A stretch of DNA of 64,000 nt from CAVXFL01 sp963761015 (lineage in GTDB: Bacteria > Pseudomonadota > Alphaproteobacteria > Acetobacterales > Acetobacteraceae), in NCBI GenBank assembly GCA_963761015.1, contig CAVXFL010000009.1:620001-684000 (forward strand), given 5' to 3'. The notes beneath the pieces are model-generated. The model was not told the DNA's origin, searched no databases, and saw only the letters and a program-made list of their open reading frames with translations. Position numbers and translations under genes: made by a program. Below are positions 27,838 through 36,394 of this stretch, piece by piece (the stretch's first letter is position 1; each line of letters opens with the position of its first letter).

Positions 27838-28940
27838 CTCACCAGTCGGGAATTAAGACGACGTTCCTGTTGTACAGAGTTGCGATCGGTGCTATAGCGG
27901 CGGGATGAAGCAGGACGGACGCGGGTTAGATCATCGGACGTTGGAGACCATTCGATTGATGGCAGTCGAGCGAGTGCGGGACGGCGAGCGTCCGTGATTG
28001 GTGGTGGCTTCGTACGGCTTCAATCGCACGACGATCTACCGATGGCTGAACGCGGCGGCAAAGCCGGGTATGGGACTGCGAGCACTGCGCTCCAGGCCGG
28101 CGACGGGCCGGCCACGCAGTCTGACGCCGCATCAGGAGCAACAGGTGTTCCGCTGGATCAATGGTCGCGATCCGCGTCAGTATGGCCTGGATTTCGGATT
28201 GTGGACGCGGTCGTTGGTGGCCGAGCTGATCGAACGGAAATTCGCCATTCGGCTTGGCGTGACGGCGGTGGGAGAACTGCTCGCGAAGCTGGGACTGACA
28301 CCGCAGAAGCCGCTGCAACGCGCTTACCAGCGCGATCCTGAAGCGATCGAGGCGTGGCGGCGCGAACGGTATCCTGCCATTGCCAGACAAGCAAAAGCCT
28401 CGGGCGGTGAGGTGTATTTCTGGGACGAGTCGGGCTTTCGTGCCGATAGCGTGCATGGCAAGACCTGGGCCAAGAAGGGTCAGACGCCCGTGGTCGAACG
28501 CCCTGGCCAGCGGCAATCGATCAGTGCGGCCTCCGCGGTGAACGCTCGGGGTGGGTTCTGGTATTGCACCTACCAGGGCGGGCTGAACGCAGAGTTGTTT
28601 GTCGAGCTGCTGCGCCGAATGATGCGGCGTCGTTCGAAGCCGTTGCATTTGGTGCTCGACGGACTTCCCGCGCACAAGACCACGCTGGTGAAGACCTATG
28701 TTGCCTCCATGAAAGGCATGCTGACGCTGCATTTTCTTCCCGGCTATGCGCCTGAACTGAACCCCGATGAACTGGTATGGAGCCACGTGAAGCGCACCGG
28801 CGTGGCCAGAGCGACCCTGCGGCGCGGCGAAAAGCTGCAGGCCAGGATCGAGGCACAACTCAGCGCCATCAAGCGCGCGCCGCAGTTGATACGGTCATTT
28901 TTCAAGGCGCCAAGTGTCGCCTATATTACTGACTGGTGAG
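27838..28940 (+). mobile_element. IS630-family insertion sequence (1103 bp)
   Basis: Terminal inverted repeats begin CTCACCAGTC (27838-27847) and end GACTGGTGAG (28931-28940). TA is duplicated on both sides (27836-27837 and 28941-28942), the hallmark target of IS630/Tc1 elements. Removing the element plus one TA restores an open frame through the interrupted gene (…GTPF-KEIEPASC…). One transposase gene fills the element. Confidence 0.9.
27905..28939 (+). pseudogene. IS630 transposase with an early nonsense codon
   Basis: The natural start is ATG 27905 (MKQDGRGLDHRTLETIRLMAVERVRDGERP). Codon 31 is TGA at 27995, and the same frame then continues LVVASYGFNRTTIYRWL to the end, so only the nonsense codon interrupts it; TCA to TGA would explain it. 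The DDE triad is visible as YFWDESGF, LVLDGLPAHK and FLPGYAPELNPDELVW. Restart at TTG 27998 would give a 313-residue protein lacking the first helix of the DNA-binding domain. The stop TGA lies inside the right inverted repeat. Confidence 0.88.
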
Positions 28941-29291
28941 TAAATGGGGTCCCCGGCGTATTTACGCCCGCGCCAACCGCAGTGATGATTCCGCGTCGTC
29001 TGAATTCCCTACCCAGCTTCATAGCGGCGGAAACGCTGCCTCCGGTCGAGGATAGGTCCACAATGTCCTGGCCGGGGTTGTTTGAACTAAATAATCTGAA
29101 TTCATCAGGGGTTGAGGCAATAATCTCACCAGACGCGGCAATCCAAGAACACGTATTGCAATTTCCTCCGGTTGACTGAATCTCGAACGACATCGCGTGC
29201 ACGCAGAGGCATTCAAAATGGCAAAGCCAATGGACAGAGCGAAAAGCCTGCCGAATTTGCCCACTGGAACAACCTTCGCCATTATCACCAT

Positions 29292-29813
29292 CTCTAGCCG
29301 TCACAACGCGTTCAACCGCAGTCTCCTCGGCGGCTGGTTACGTTTGAGATGACATTCACACGCCCTCCCGCGTTTATCGCGTGTCACCAAACTACAGGGT
29401 TGGCAAAGGAATAATTAACGTCGGTCGTGAAAGGATCGGCGGCAGCCAAGGCGCGAGTTTCACGAAGAGGCACGGAATCAATTCAGCGTAGCTCATCACG
29501 TGGGACAACCGCTTCAGGGCACCCGGCGGGGGGAGCTGTCCAGGCGGGTGGGGCGTCCCCGCGCGTCTAGCCCGCGCACTCATATGCCCGGCAGATTGGG
29601 GATTTCGTTCACCTTCTGCCGGGGCCGTTATTCCGGCCGCCGTTGCCCGGAGCTACCGTGCTAAACTATCATGATGCGCGGCCGCTTCGGCAGCCATATT
29701 CCCCCTGAGGAAATCGTCTATTCCGCACCGTGCTGCCGCTGCCGAGCATCGGGCCGAGCTGGAATCTCGACGCATCTCGGGACGCTGGCGCTAGCCGCGA
29801 GGTAGTCTGATCG
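29292..29813. other. Non-coding stretch with truncated gene start
   Basis: No convincing complete gene is present. The stretch 29392-29583 on the minus strand opens MSARARRAGTPHPPGQLPPPGA, a diverged copy of the start of the gene at 26619-27008, and then turns into sequence without coding character. It is best read as a 5' remnant. The remainder up to 29813 shows no motif I can support. Confidence 0.5.
29518..29605 (+). repeat. Direct repeat B flanking the COG3904-type cassette
   Basis: Partner of 26941-27030, in the same orientation. Shared exact blocks are CTGTCCAGGCGGGTGGGG and CTCATATGCC. It contains the minus-strand ATG of the remnant MSAR… reading frame. Confidence 0.6.
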
Positions 29814-29821
29814 CTAAGCGG

Positions 29822-30457
29822 TCAACATCGCTGCTCGGCCGGTAACGGCGGGCTCGGAACTATAAATACAAGACGCCCTGCATGACCGGCCCGTTCGCTG
29901 GCTCCATTCGAGGGCGGGTGCAGCGCCATTTCTGTCTCCACAAAGCGACGCGGGTCGGTCGTCTGGTTCAAGAGCAAGGCAATTCGATTGGGCGTGATTT
30001 GCAAAGCGCCGCCCACCGTCCGTGACCGACCCCGCTCGTCGAGCTGCTGAACCCAGATATTCCCGGGAAGCGTCGATGCCGAATTGCCCCATAACATCGT
30101 CAGGAAGAAACGCGTGCGCGGCCGCCAAGTGCTGCGCCGCAACCTGCGGGTTGCCGGCATCCATGTACTGGATCGCATCCATCAGGTGCCCGTTTGTCCC
30201 GGCGTGCGCCTGCTGTAACATCCAGTCGTCGGCGTGGCGCGCGCCATTGATGTCGCCACGGACGAGGAACATATTGACCATCGCGTCGCGCGCCCTGCGC
30301 CACCTCGCGCATGAGCTGTCGTGCACCTCGGCCGGCTCCGCTGCCGCCCTCTCGGTAAAGCTCTCATACTGCGATGCCGATGGGGGATAGGCGCAACATG
30401 AAACCGCAACTGCGCCAAGAGCGGCCACTGCCCGGCAGAAGATGGGCTTGTCTGCAA
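29822..30457 (-). CDS. Lipoprotein-like hypothetical protein (frame breaks)
   Basis: An AGGAGG site precedes TTG 30457; after a shift near the start the frame reads KPIFCRAVAALGAVAVSCCAYPP, a signal peptide with a VSC lipobox-like end. The chain continues RWRRARDAMVNMFLVRGDINGARHADDWMLQQAHAGTNGHLMDAIQYMDAGNPQVAAQHLAAAHAFLPDDVMGQFG. After a second shift near 30060 it reads NIWVQQLDERGRSRTVGGALQITPNRIALLLNQTTDP to the stop at 29822. Alternating helices with QVAAQHLAAAH suggest a TPR-like fold. The function is unknown. Confidence 0.5.
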
Positions 30458-30462
30458 ACCTC

Positions 30463-30723
30463 CTACTGGCCGTTTCGTGTTGGCCGGTCGCCTTCACGAT
30501 CGGCGTCGGGCTCGCACATGAATCTCCCGTACCGAGTGTTTCCAAAGTACCGTTCTCCTTGAAAGTGATACACGTGCGTCCGGGTGTTCACCCATACGGG
30601 CGTATCACCGGAACATGTCCCGTTTGGGGGGTTCGCGAGTGCGGTCCGCTCGGCAACCGGGCTCAGGGCAAGCAACGCCACCGCCGCAGCGGCGATTGTC
30701 GCCCGCAAAACAAGGGTATTCAC
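30463..30723 (-). CDS. Small secreted protein with VNTxTxVYH motif
   Basis: GTG 30723 follows GGAGAG by four bases. An 86-residue protein: signal peptide NTLVLRATIAAAAVALLALSPVAERTALA, then CSGDTPVWVNTRTHVYHFQGERYFGNTRYGRFMCEPDADREGDRPTRN. The pattern 'WVNTxSxVYHxxGxRYYGxTKxGxYMCExxA' is shared by many small exported alphaproteobacterial proteins; no function is known. Two cysteines could form a disulfide. The ATG at 30756 is possible but poorly placed. Confidence 0.75.
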   Translation of the reverse strand: MNTLVLRATIAAAAVALLALSPVAERTALANPPNGTCSGDTPVWVNTRTHVYHFQGERYFGNTRYGRFMCEPDADREGDRPTRNGQ

Positions 30724-30934
30724 GATGCTCTCCAGCGTTAAGCTTGTAAGGATCAAGACTGAAATTGGGTTACGAAATGGTTAGTGCCAAGCCTGAAAGG
30801 ATCGGAGCTGAACGCTTGCCAGTCAAGGAGCGACCGAAACGCGACGCCCGTGCCGACACATTTCGCACGCGCCGCCTTCCAAATACGCGACAATTCAGAC
30901 ATAATACCGCTCACGCGCTTGGTTGGAGCTTTAC

Positions 30935-31665
30935 ATGGCCGGTCGCCCCTGTTCTATTTGCAAATCCACCGAAAAAGCGCGCATCGCGACCGAGATGATT
31001 GCCGCCGGCGCCTCCGATCAGGCGGTAGCTGACCGGCTCGGAGTCGCCCGCACCTCGGTTCTGCGTCATCGTCACGCGCACATCGTTGCCCCGGCCAAAG
31101 CCCTTGTGGACGCGGCCAACAAAGGCCGCGATGCCGCGGAGCAGCGGGCGCAAGTGATGGCGGCTGCCGAGGCGGGCGATCCCTCGGCATTCGTCGCGCT
31201 GACCGCCATCGTCGCCGATCTGCGCAAGGTGCATGCGCGGCTCGAACGGCAGGCGGACGCCGCGGAGCAGGATAACCAGCGCCTCGCCGTGGCGTCGCTA
31301 TCATCGGCACAGCTCCGCGCCGCCGAGGTGCGGGCCAAGATCGGCGGAGTTGGCGGCTACGCGCCGACCAAGGGAGCCGGAGCGAGCGAGGGGGCGCCGT
31401 TTGTGGTGAACTTCTGTTTCTCCGGGGGGCGCACTCAGACGCTCGGCATGACGGCGGCGGACGGTCCGGTGATCGAAGGTGAGGCGCCAAGCGATCTACC
31501 CGAGCGTGTCGAGTGCCGGCTTGCGCCGGCAACTCCGGGACCGAAGTGGTTGCCGAGCCTGAGCAAGAGCCCGAGGGCAGCTACACGACCGGCCTCGGCG
31601 CAACGGCGCACGATGCGTTCTATCATGAGGGGGTGGCAACGCCCATCGCAGGGCCGAGGCAGTAA
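30935..31665 (+). CDS. Helix-turn-helix/terminase-small-subunit-like protein (one frame break)
   Basis: ATG 30935 follows TTGGAG. Residues 1-50, MAGRPCSICKSTEKARIATEMIAAGASDQAVADRLGVARTSVLRHRHAHI, form a CxxC-containing helix-turn-helix like those of small phage proteins often next to terminases. A long helical segment (residues 55-120) follows, then AKIGGVGGYAPTKG. Near 31512 the frame probably shifts to VPACAGNSGTEVVAEPEQEPEGSYTTGLGATAHDAFYHEGVATPIAGPRQ, ending at TAA 31665. Without a shift it would run to 31771 with an arginine-rich tail of poor coding quality. A role in packaging is speculation; a regulator is equally possible. Confidence 0.55.
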
Positions 31666-31730
31666 AGCGTGGGCGGGGGGCTGGGGCCCTGGCTGCACGC
31701 TACCGCGTCACGCGCTCGAAGAAGCTGATG

Positions 31731-32467
31731 CTATCGGCAATCAGGTGCGGCATATACACAATAATGCTTAGCAGCGTGCATGGTAGGGAAAGAACGGCAT
31801 CGCCGAGTAACAGGGTCGATAACATAAGTCGCTCTGCGCCTGACAAAAATATCACTCTGATGCCGCTCTATGTGCCACTTTCGCTCGCGCCACAGAATTT
31901 GGTTCTGACAGGAAGGATCGGGCTCCCACACACTGTCTAGTAGATCGGGTATTGGCGGGTCCCAGAAATGGCCGCGGTGCGGCATGCCCTCAGCATCAAC
32001 GACGGCTTGGAGTTTGCGAATTGCGTGGTTGAGATCGTCGAACCGGACTGGCCTGCGAGATTTGCCGGAGACCAAGATGTGTTCCGTAACCACTCCGTAC
32101 GTTTGATTACCGAGCATGACTGCCTTCCATCCCTTGAAGGGGGGCCTCGCAGCCGAGCTTCCGGGTGGATAGGGGCGGACCAAGAGGAATCTAGACCACG
32201 AATGAAATTGACAATGCCGGTATCTATGCGTCGCCAAGGCGCTCTACGGTCGATTTGCTCCAACGGAACCTCTGCCCAATCATCACAATAATACTGGGTC
32301 GGAAGGCAAGCGAAGGCCGCGACCACATCGTTGCTGTAGACTAGCGGCGGCAACAAGCTCGCGGCCAGAATGCCCGGCCGCGGGCCAACTCTGGCAGCTT
32401 CCTCGTGGGCAGCCTCAAGCGCCTCCCGTGTCGGAAACGGCGCATACTCATTCTTTAGTCCTGGCAT
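31731..32467 (-). CDS. Hypothetical protein of the element (one frame break)
   Basis: ATG 32467 starts MPGLKNEYAPFPTREALEAAHEEAARVG. The frame shifts near 32140 after PIHPEARLRG and continues PPFKGWKAVMLGNQTYGVVTEHILVSGKSRRPVRFDDLNHAIRKLQAVVDAEGMPHRGHFWDPP to the stop at 31731. One base is missing; the reconstructed length is 245 residues. The first half shows short segments such as LPPLVYSNDVVAAFACLPTQYYCDDW. I do not recognise the family. The iteron-like repeats lie directly upstream of its start. Confidence 0.55.
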
Positions 32468-32522
32468 CGCTATTCACCATTGCTTTCGGGTTCGGGCATC
32501 ATACAGCGTAGACTGCCGTTGC

Positions 32523-32790
32523 TTGGGCGTTGACGGGCGCAGTTCAACGCCTAACGAAAACTGGCAGAAATCCTTAGGATTTTTGCCCGTTTGGGCGTGG
32601 GCGTTGACGATCTAACTTCGTGGGGCGCGGCACGCGCGCGCCGGCCAGCGTGGAAGGATGGCATGATACCCAACCAATTTCTATTTTTAACGCCCATACG
32701 CCCAATAATGAAAAAGATATACGATATATCTCGATCTTTGCTTGGGCGTTGGCGTCAAATTCAACGCCCATTCAACGCCCACAACGCCCA
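32523..32790. repeat. Iteron-like cluster, candidate replication origin of the element
   Basis: The 9-mer TGGGCGTTG occurs three times (32524-32532, 32598-32606, 32743-32751) and its complement CAACGCCCA three times (32762-32770, 32773-32781, 32782-32790). Degenerate copies sit at 32545, 32591, 32688 and 32697. Copies at 32743 and 32762 can form a 9-base hairpin. An A+T-rich block with AGATAT…ATATCT symmetry lies at 32706-32740. Iterons plus an A+T-rich segment beside a primase-helicase gene is the layout of P4-type and plasmid origins. Confidence 0.65.
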
Positions 32791-32814
32791 TCGGGCGGCT
32801 CAGGCCGGCCGCGC

Positions 32815-35370
32815 TCACGGGCCGGGGTTCCTGATACCGGCCCGCCGCTCCGCCGCGGCGAGCAGGGTTGCCGGGTCGGGTATCGTCCACTTGCGCGGAC
32901 TGTTACTCGCGCTGTGCGCAAGCTTAAGCTCGCCGAGCGCGCGACCGAACAGGCGGCCGGCTTTCGGCCGCCGGATTCCTTGCGAATTGGCCCAGTCCAG
33001 ATAGGCGCTGTACAATTGACTCGAAGGCAAAGGTTGGTTGAAGCCGCCGCCCTTCATGCCGAAGATAATTTCGCCGTTCACAACCGCATCGGTGATCCAC
33101 TGCGTAATATCATCCGTGGAACGCCGCTGCTGCTCCACCAGCGCGGCCGTGATCGGCACGGCGCGTGGGCTAAAGTTCGAGAGATCGACCCGGAGGAGAT
33201 CATGCAGCATCGCCGCGATCCCGCCGTTGTCCGCCTCATGCCATAGCGCCTCGAAGTAGCTTCGCGGCTGCGGATCGCCCATCACATCGAGCATGAAAAA
33301 GCGCCGCGCGGCGGCGCCCGCGGGGATCGCCCACTCCCCGTTCGTCGTCATCATGAAGCCGATACAGTGCGGAATGTTGTAGGCCGGTCGCCCCTTCGGG
33401 TTGATGAGCAGCGTCGGCGCCGTCAGCATCGCTTTCAGCATTCCCGATGAGCGATGGTCGCCGGGAAATACCGCTTCCTCAATGAGAACGAAGCTCGCGC
33501 CGTCGAGCGCATCGTTAAACGCGCCGAGCACGTGATTGATGTCGGCGATCTCCTGCCCGTGCTGGCCGAAGATGCGGAGCAGCCATTGCCCGAGGGAGGA
33601 CTTGCCCACGCCCTCGCGGCTGGAGCGCAGCACCACCATTACTTCGGGGTTCGCGCCAGGGTGCTGCACGCGGTGCGCCAGCCAGCGGATCAAGTATTTG
33701 AAGGCCGCCGGATTGCCGCCGCACAACACCTTCCAAATGTGCCGGCGCATCCGTTTCCAGCTTCCCTTAGCGGGCTTGATGGCGAACCCCTGCCAGGTGG
33801 TCAGCACCACCTCACCCGGCCGAATGTGCTTGTTCTCCGGGTCGTAGAGCACCCTGTCATACACGACTTTCGACGCGCTACTCGTCCACCAGGCGTGCGC
33901 CGGAACATGCTTCGCGCCACCCTTGCCGTCCGGCACCATGACGACATGGCCCGCGAGCAGGGTCGGCAGGTCGTCAGGTCGCAGATAACGCACCGAGTTG
34001 TCCGGGTTGAAGGCGCCGTAACACGGCTTGCCGCCCCAATTCGCGGCCTTGAATATGCGCGCGTTCAGATGTGCCTCTGCGTCCTGCTCCGTCATAAGCT
34101 TGGGCATTTGAGTCAGCGGAGCGCCGCGACTGACTGAGCTTATCCCTACGGTAGGGGCAACAAGCCCTATCGTAGGGCCGGCGGCCTCGTGTCCGCCGTC
34201 GTTTTCCCCTACCGTAAGGCTTGCGCCCCCGCCCTGTGATGCTGCCGCCAGGTCACGCCACGGACCTGTGTCGAACCCGGCTTCCGTGGCGGCACGGATC
34301 AGCGTGCCAACCGTGATCCCATCGTGCTTCGGGCGGTACGAGTTCCAATCTCGGTTGAAATCGCCCTCACTCTTGAAGCGGCTGCTGGTCTTGCACCACA
34401 CCAGCGCGATTTCCCGAGCTTCGTGCGCTCCGCGGTGCTCCGCGTCTGCAAAGGCGAACAAGTATTTCAGCCACTCCGGCCTTTCTGCGTCCGCCAGAGC
34501 CTTAAGGTGCCCGGCTATGGCGCGGAGAAAATGGTTCTTCTTCGCGCTTGGTTGTGCGTCGAACCAGTCGGGTTCAAGGCCCGCTCGGGCTGCTGCATTG
34601 AGACTTGAAGCGCGTCCGGAAAGAGTTGGTGGGGTTCCGGGGAAGGCGATCACCTCCGCCGAATTTACGACAGTAGTGATTTCCAGGCTGCCGAGAGCGG
34701 AGTTGAGCGCAGCAGCGGGATAGCACCGCACGGTGTCATCCGCACCGATTAAAACAGTGGCTAAACTGGGCTGGCGCCCGGCCGCGCGCTTGCGCGCGTC
34801 GGGCCAGTTCACCGTGTCCGGCACGCGCAAGATGCGGTCGATGTTCTTCACCGGGTCGCCGCCCGTTACCTCGGCGATACGCGCCCCCATTGCTTCGGCG
34901 CACGCTACAGCATCGGGCGTAACCGCCTCAGGTCTGTCGAATAGCCAAATCGACTGGAAGCCGCCGCCCGACATGATTAAAAGCGACGGTGCCGGAAGCG
35001 GCTGTATTGCAGCAAACGCCTGCTCCATCGTCCGGCCGTCCTTAGCATCCACGTCGGCATAGACGCCCCGGATTGCTTCGATGTCGTCCTTGCGGGGTTT
35101 CTTCGCCATGCCAATACGCGGCAAGTTCACGGTGTAATAGATATTGCTGCCTGCCGTGTTCTTCCGTTCAGCCCAATCGGCAGCGGCCGCCAGTGTTTGT
35201 TTGTCAAGCCAGCGCCCGGCGACGATACCGTTATCGGGATGGATACTGACCAAGGTGGTAGGGCCGATCCGGCGAAGGATGAAATCAACGCCCCTGCTCG
35301 GGGAGCTTTCGGCAATGATCTGCGACGGATCAACAGCTTGCGCACTTTGGGGGGTGAGATTATTTATCAT
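32815..35370 (-). CDS. Primase-helicase of the integrated element
   Basis: About 851 residues. The N-terminal third is an archaeo-eukaryotic-type primase of the RepB/phage kind: NIYYTVNLPR, IRGVYADVDAKDG, SGGGFQSIWLF and RILRVPDTVNWPD. A PriCT-type helical region follows (EIALVWCKTSSRFKSEGDFNRDWNSY). The C-terminal half is a DUF5906/SF3-like helicase with Walker A SSREGVGKSS, Walker B-like SFVLIEEAVF and sensor FMMTTNGEWAIP. ATG 35370 (MINNLTPQ) is preferred to 35385. Such proteins start autonomous replication of P4-like elements; the iterons at its 3' end fit this. Confidence 0.85.
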   Translation of the reverse strand: MINNLTPQSAQAVDPSQIIAESSPSRGVDFILRRIGPTTLVSIHPDNGIVAGRWLDKQTLAAAADWAERKNTAGSNIYYTVNLPRIGMAKKPRKDDIEAIRGVYADVDAKDGRTMEQAFAAIQPLPAPSLLIMSGGGFQSIWLFDRPEAVTPDAVACAEAMGARIAEVTGGDPVKNIDRILRVPDTVNWPDARKRAAGRQPSLATVLIGADDTVRCYPAAALNSALGSLEITTVVNSAEVIAFPGTPPTLSGRASSLNAAARAGLEPDWFDAQPSAKKNHFLRAIAGHLKALADAERPEWLKYLFAFADAEHRGAHEAREIALVWCKTSSRFKSEGDFNRDWNSYRPKHDGITVGTLIRAATEAGFDTGPWRDLAAASQGGGASLTVGENDGGHEAAGPTIGLVAPTVGISSVSRGAPLTQMPKLMTEQDAEAHLNARIFKAANWGGKPCYGAFNPDNSVRYLRPDDLPTLLAGHVVMVPDGKGGAKHVPAHAWWTSSASKVVYDRVLYDPENKHIRPGEVVLTTWQGFAIKPAKGSWKRMRRHIWKVLCGGNPAAFKYLIRWLAHRVQHPGANPEVMVVLRSSREGVGKSSLGQWLLRIFGQHGQEIADINHVLGAFNDALDGASFVLIEEAVFPGDHRSSGMLKAMLTAPTLLINPKGRPAYNIPHCIGFMMTTNGEWAIPAGAAARRFFMLDVMGDPQPRSYFEALWHEADNGGIAAMLHDLLRVDLSNFSPRAVPITAALVEQQRRSTDDITQWITDAVVNGEIIFGMKGGGFNQPLPSSQLYSAYLDWANSQGIRRPKAGRLFGRALGELKLAHSASNSPRKWTIPDPATLLAAAERRAGIRNPGP

Positions 35371-35430
35371 TTGACAAACCTTCAATTCAGCGCCGGCCGC
35401 ACCCCTCCGAACGGGCCGGCGCTTTTTATT

Positions 35431-35754
35431 TCAGGCAGCGACTTTCTGGGTCCGGTAGCTTGTCACCTGCATTTCTATCCACCGCCGGACCTCCGACAGA
35501 AGCCAGAGCGAGCGGCCGTCCACCCGAATTGGCCGGGGGAACAGGTCGCCAGCATCCTTGATGCGCCGATAGATGTTGGACCCGCTCAATCCGGTAAGTG
35601 TACCGACCGAATTGATGTCGATGAGCGCATCACCGGCGAGCCGAGCTAATGTCTCATCAAGGTTGCTCCCGCGTAGGCCGAGCATATCGACGAGCACGCC
35701 CTTGACGCGTTGCTCAAGGGGCGCGTCCGTGAGGGTGAGGGGGCTGGAAGGCAT
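35431..35754 (-). CDS. AlpA-type transcriptional regulator/excisionase
   Basis: A 107-residue protein whose C-terminal half (SVGTLTGLSGSNIYRRIKDAGDLFPRPIRVDGRSLWLLSEVRRWIEMQ) is a typical AlpA winged helix. AlpA proteins activate integrase/excision genes in P4-like and cryptic elements. It lies upstream of the primase on the same strand (60-base gap) and is probably cotranscribed. Confidence 0.85.
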   Translation of the reverse strand: MPSSPLTLTDAPLEQRVKGVLVDMLGLRGSNLDETLARLAGDALIDINSVGTLTGLSGSNIYRRIKDAGDLFPRPIRVDGRSLWLLSEVRRWIEMQVTSYRTQKVAA

Positions 35755-35911
35755 CTGGGTTGGCTCGATGAGTAGTATGGAGCCAGTTAGTATACTTATC
35801 TAACGCGTTTCGTAAGTGGGCAGCGGCTCATCGGTGCCAGTTCGGTTTTACCGAAGAGGAACATCGTCCCCGTGGCACGGGTCGCGCGCGAGAGAAGGCC
35901 GCGGGGCTCTG

Positions 35912-36349
35912 CTAGCCGTTCTTCTCGATCTTCCGGGCGCGCTGCATTTGCTTGAACAGGTTGCCGACGCCCTTGCCGTGACCCTGCAACCCCGCGGCTT
36001 CCGCGAGTTCCTTGGCAAACGACTGGGCGTGAGAGAACTCGGCGGTGGCGTCCATCAACACGGGCACGCCCACGGCTCGCAACGCGTCACATACGTCCTT
36101 GACGAAGATGTCCAGCATCCAAGCGGCCGGCTTGGCCTGCTTGCCTGCCGTAATGTCGCTTAGCCCGGCCTTCGCAAAACCCACGGCGCGAACGAGGGCG
36201 TTCACCAGTTCCTCGCGCTGCTGGTCTGACAAGCGAGCGAACGCGCTGCCGCGGCCTCGTATCTTCTCGCGGATAACCGAACGCAGCCCTTCGGTCTCGC
36301 TTGCGTCCGCTAAAGCAATCTTTTTTAGGGCGCGCTTGCGGCGGGGCAT
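35912..36349 (-). CDS. Hypothetical element protein
   Basis: A 145-residue protein with a basic N-terminus (MPRRKRALKKIALAD), a helical body with LSDQQREELVNALVRAVGFAKAGLSDI and a C-terminal GLQGHGKGVGNLFKQMQRARKIEKNG. It is encoded between the integrase and alpA on the same strand. Composition suggests a cytoplasmic, possibly nucleic-acid-binding protein. No family recognised. Confidence 0.65.
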   Translation of the reverse strand: MPRRKRALKKIALADASETEGLRSVIREKIRGRGSAFARLSDQQREELVNALVRAVGFAKAGLSDITAGKQAKPAAWMLDIFVKDVCDALRAVGVPVLMDATAEFSHAQSFAKELAEAAGLQGHGKGVGNLFKQMQRARKIEKNG

Positions 36350-36394
36350 AGGGGTATCCGATGACTGTGCTGGCCCGCTGCGCCTAGCTTCACG

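Larger units (their letters stand above)
27100..29291 (-). pseudogene. Secreted COG3904-like protein interrupted by IS630
   Basis: Reassembled on the minus strand, the pieces make one protein of about 360 residues. A signal peptide comes first (MAKVVPVGKFGRLFALSIGFAILNASA, from about 29282). Then SFEIQSTGGNCNTCSWIAASGEI, the core VDLSSTGGSVSAAMKLGREFRRRGI up to the IS at 28940, ASCLSACVLAFAGGKYR … RLGVHQF after the IS (27837 downward), and the C-terminal domain to 27100. GEI…, L.STGGSV..GM-LG and C..ACVLAF.GG…GVHQF are typical of COG3904 periplasmic proteins. Besides the IS there are frame shifts near 29200 and 27690. A+T is higher than in the chromosome, suggesting separate acquisition. Confidence 0.75.

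Noticed and set aside
27995..27997. TGA as selenocysteine in the IS630 transposase
   Set aside because: The position corresponds to a serine-like residue in the family, and no selenocysteine insertion element is expected in a transposase.
29392..29583. Complete small minus-strand gene
   Set aside because: Only the first ~22 residues resemble another element gene; the rest has no coding character, so it is treated as a remnant.
32523..32790. CRISPR array
   Set aside because: Repeat units are only nine bases, in both orientations and irregularly spaced, and no cas gene is present; an iteron cluster fits better.
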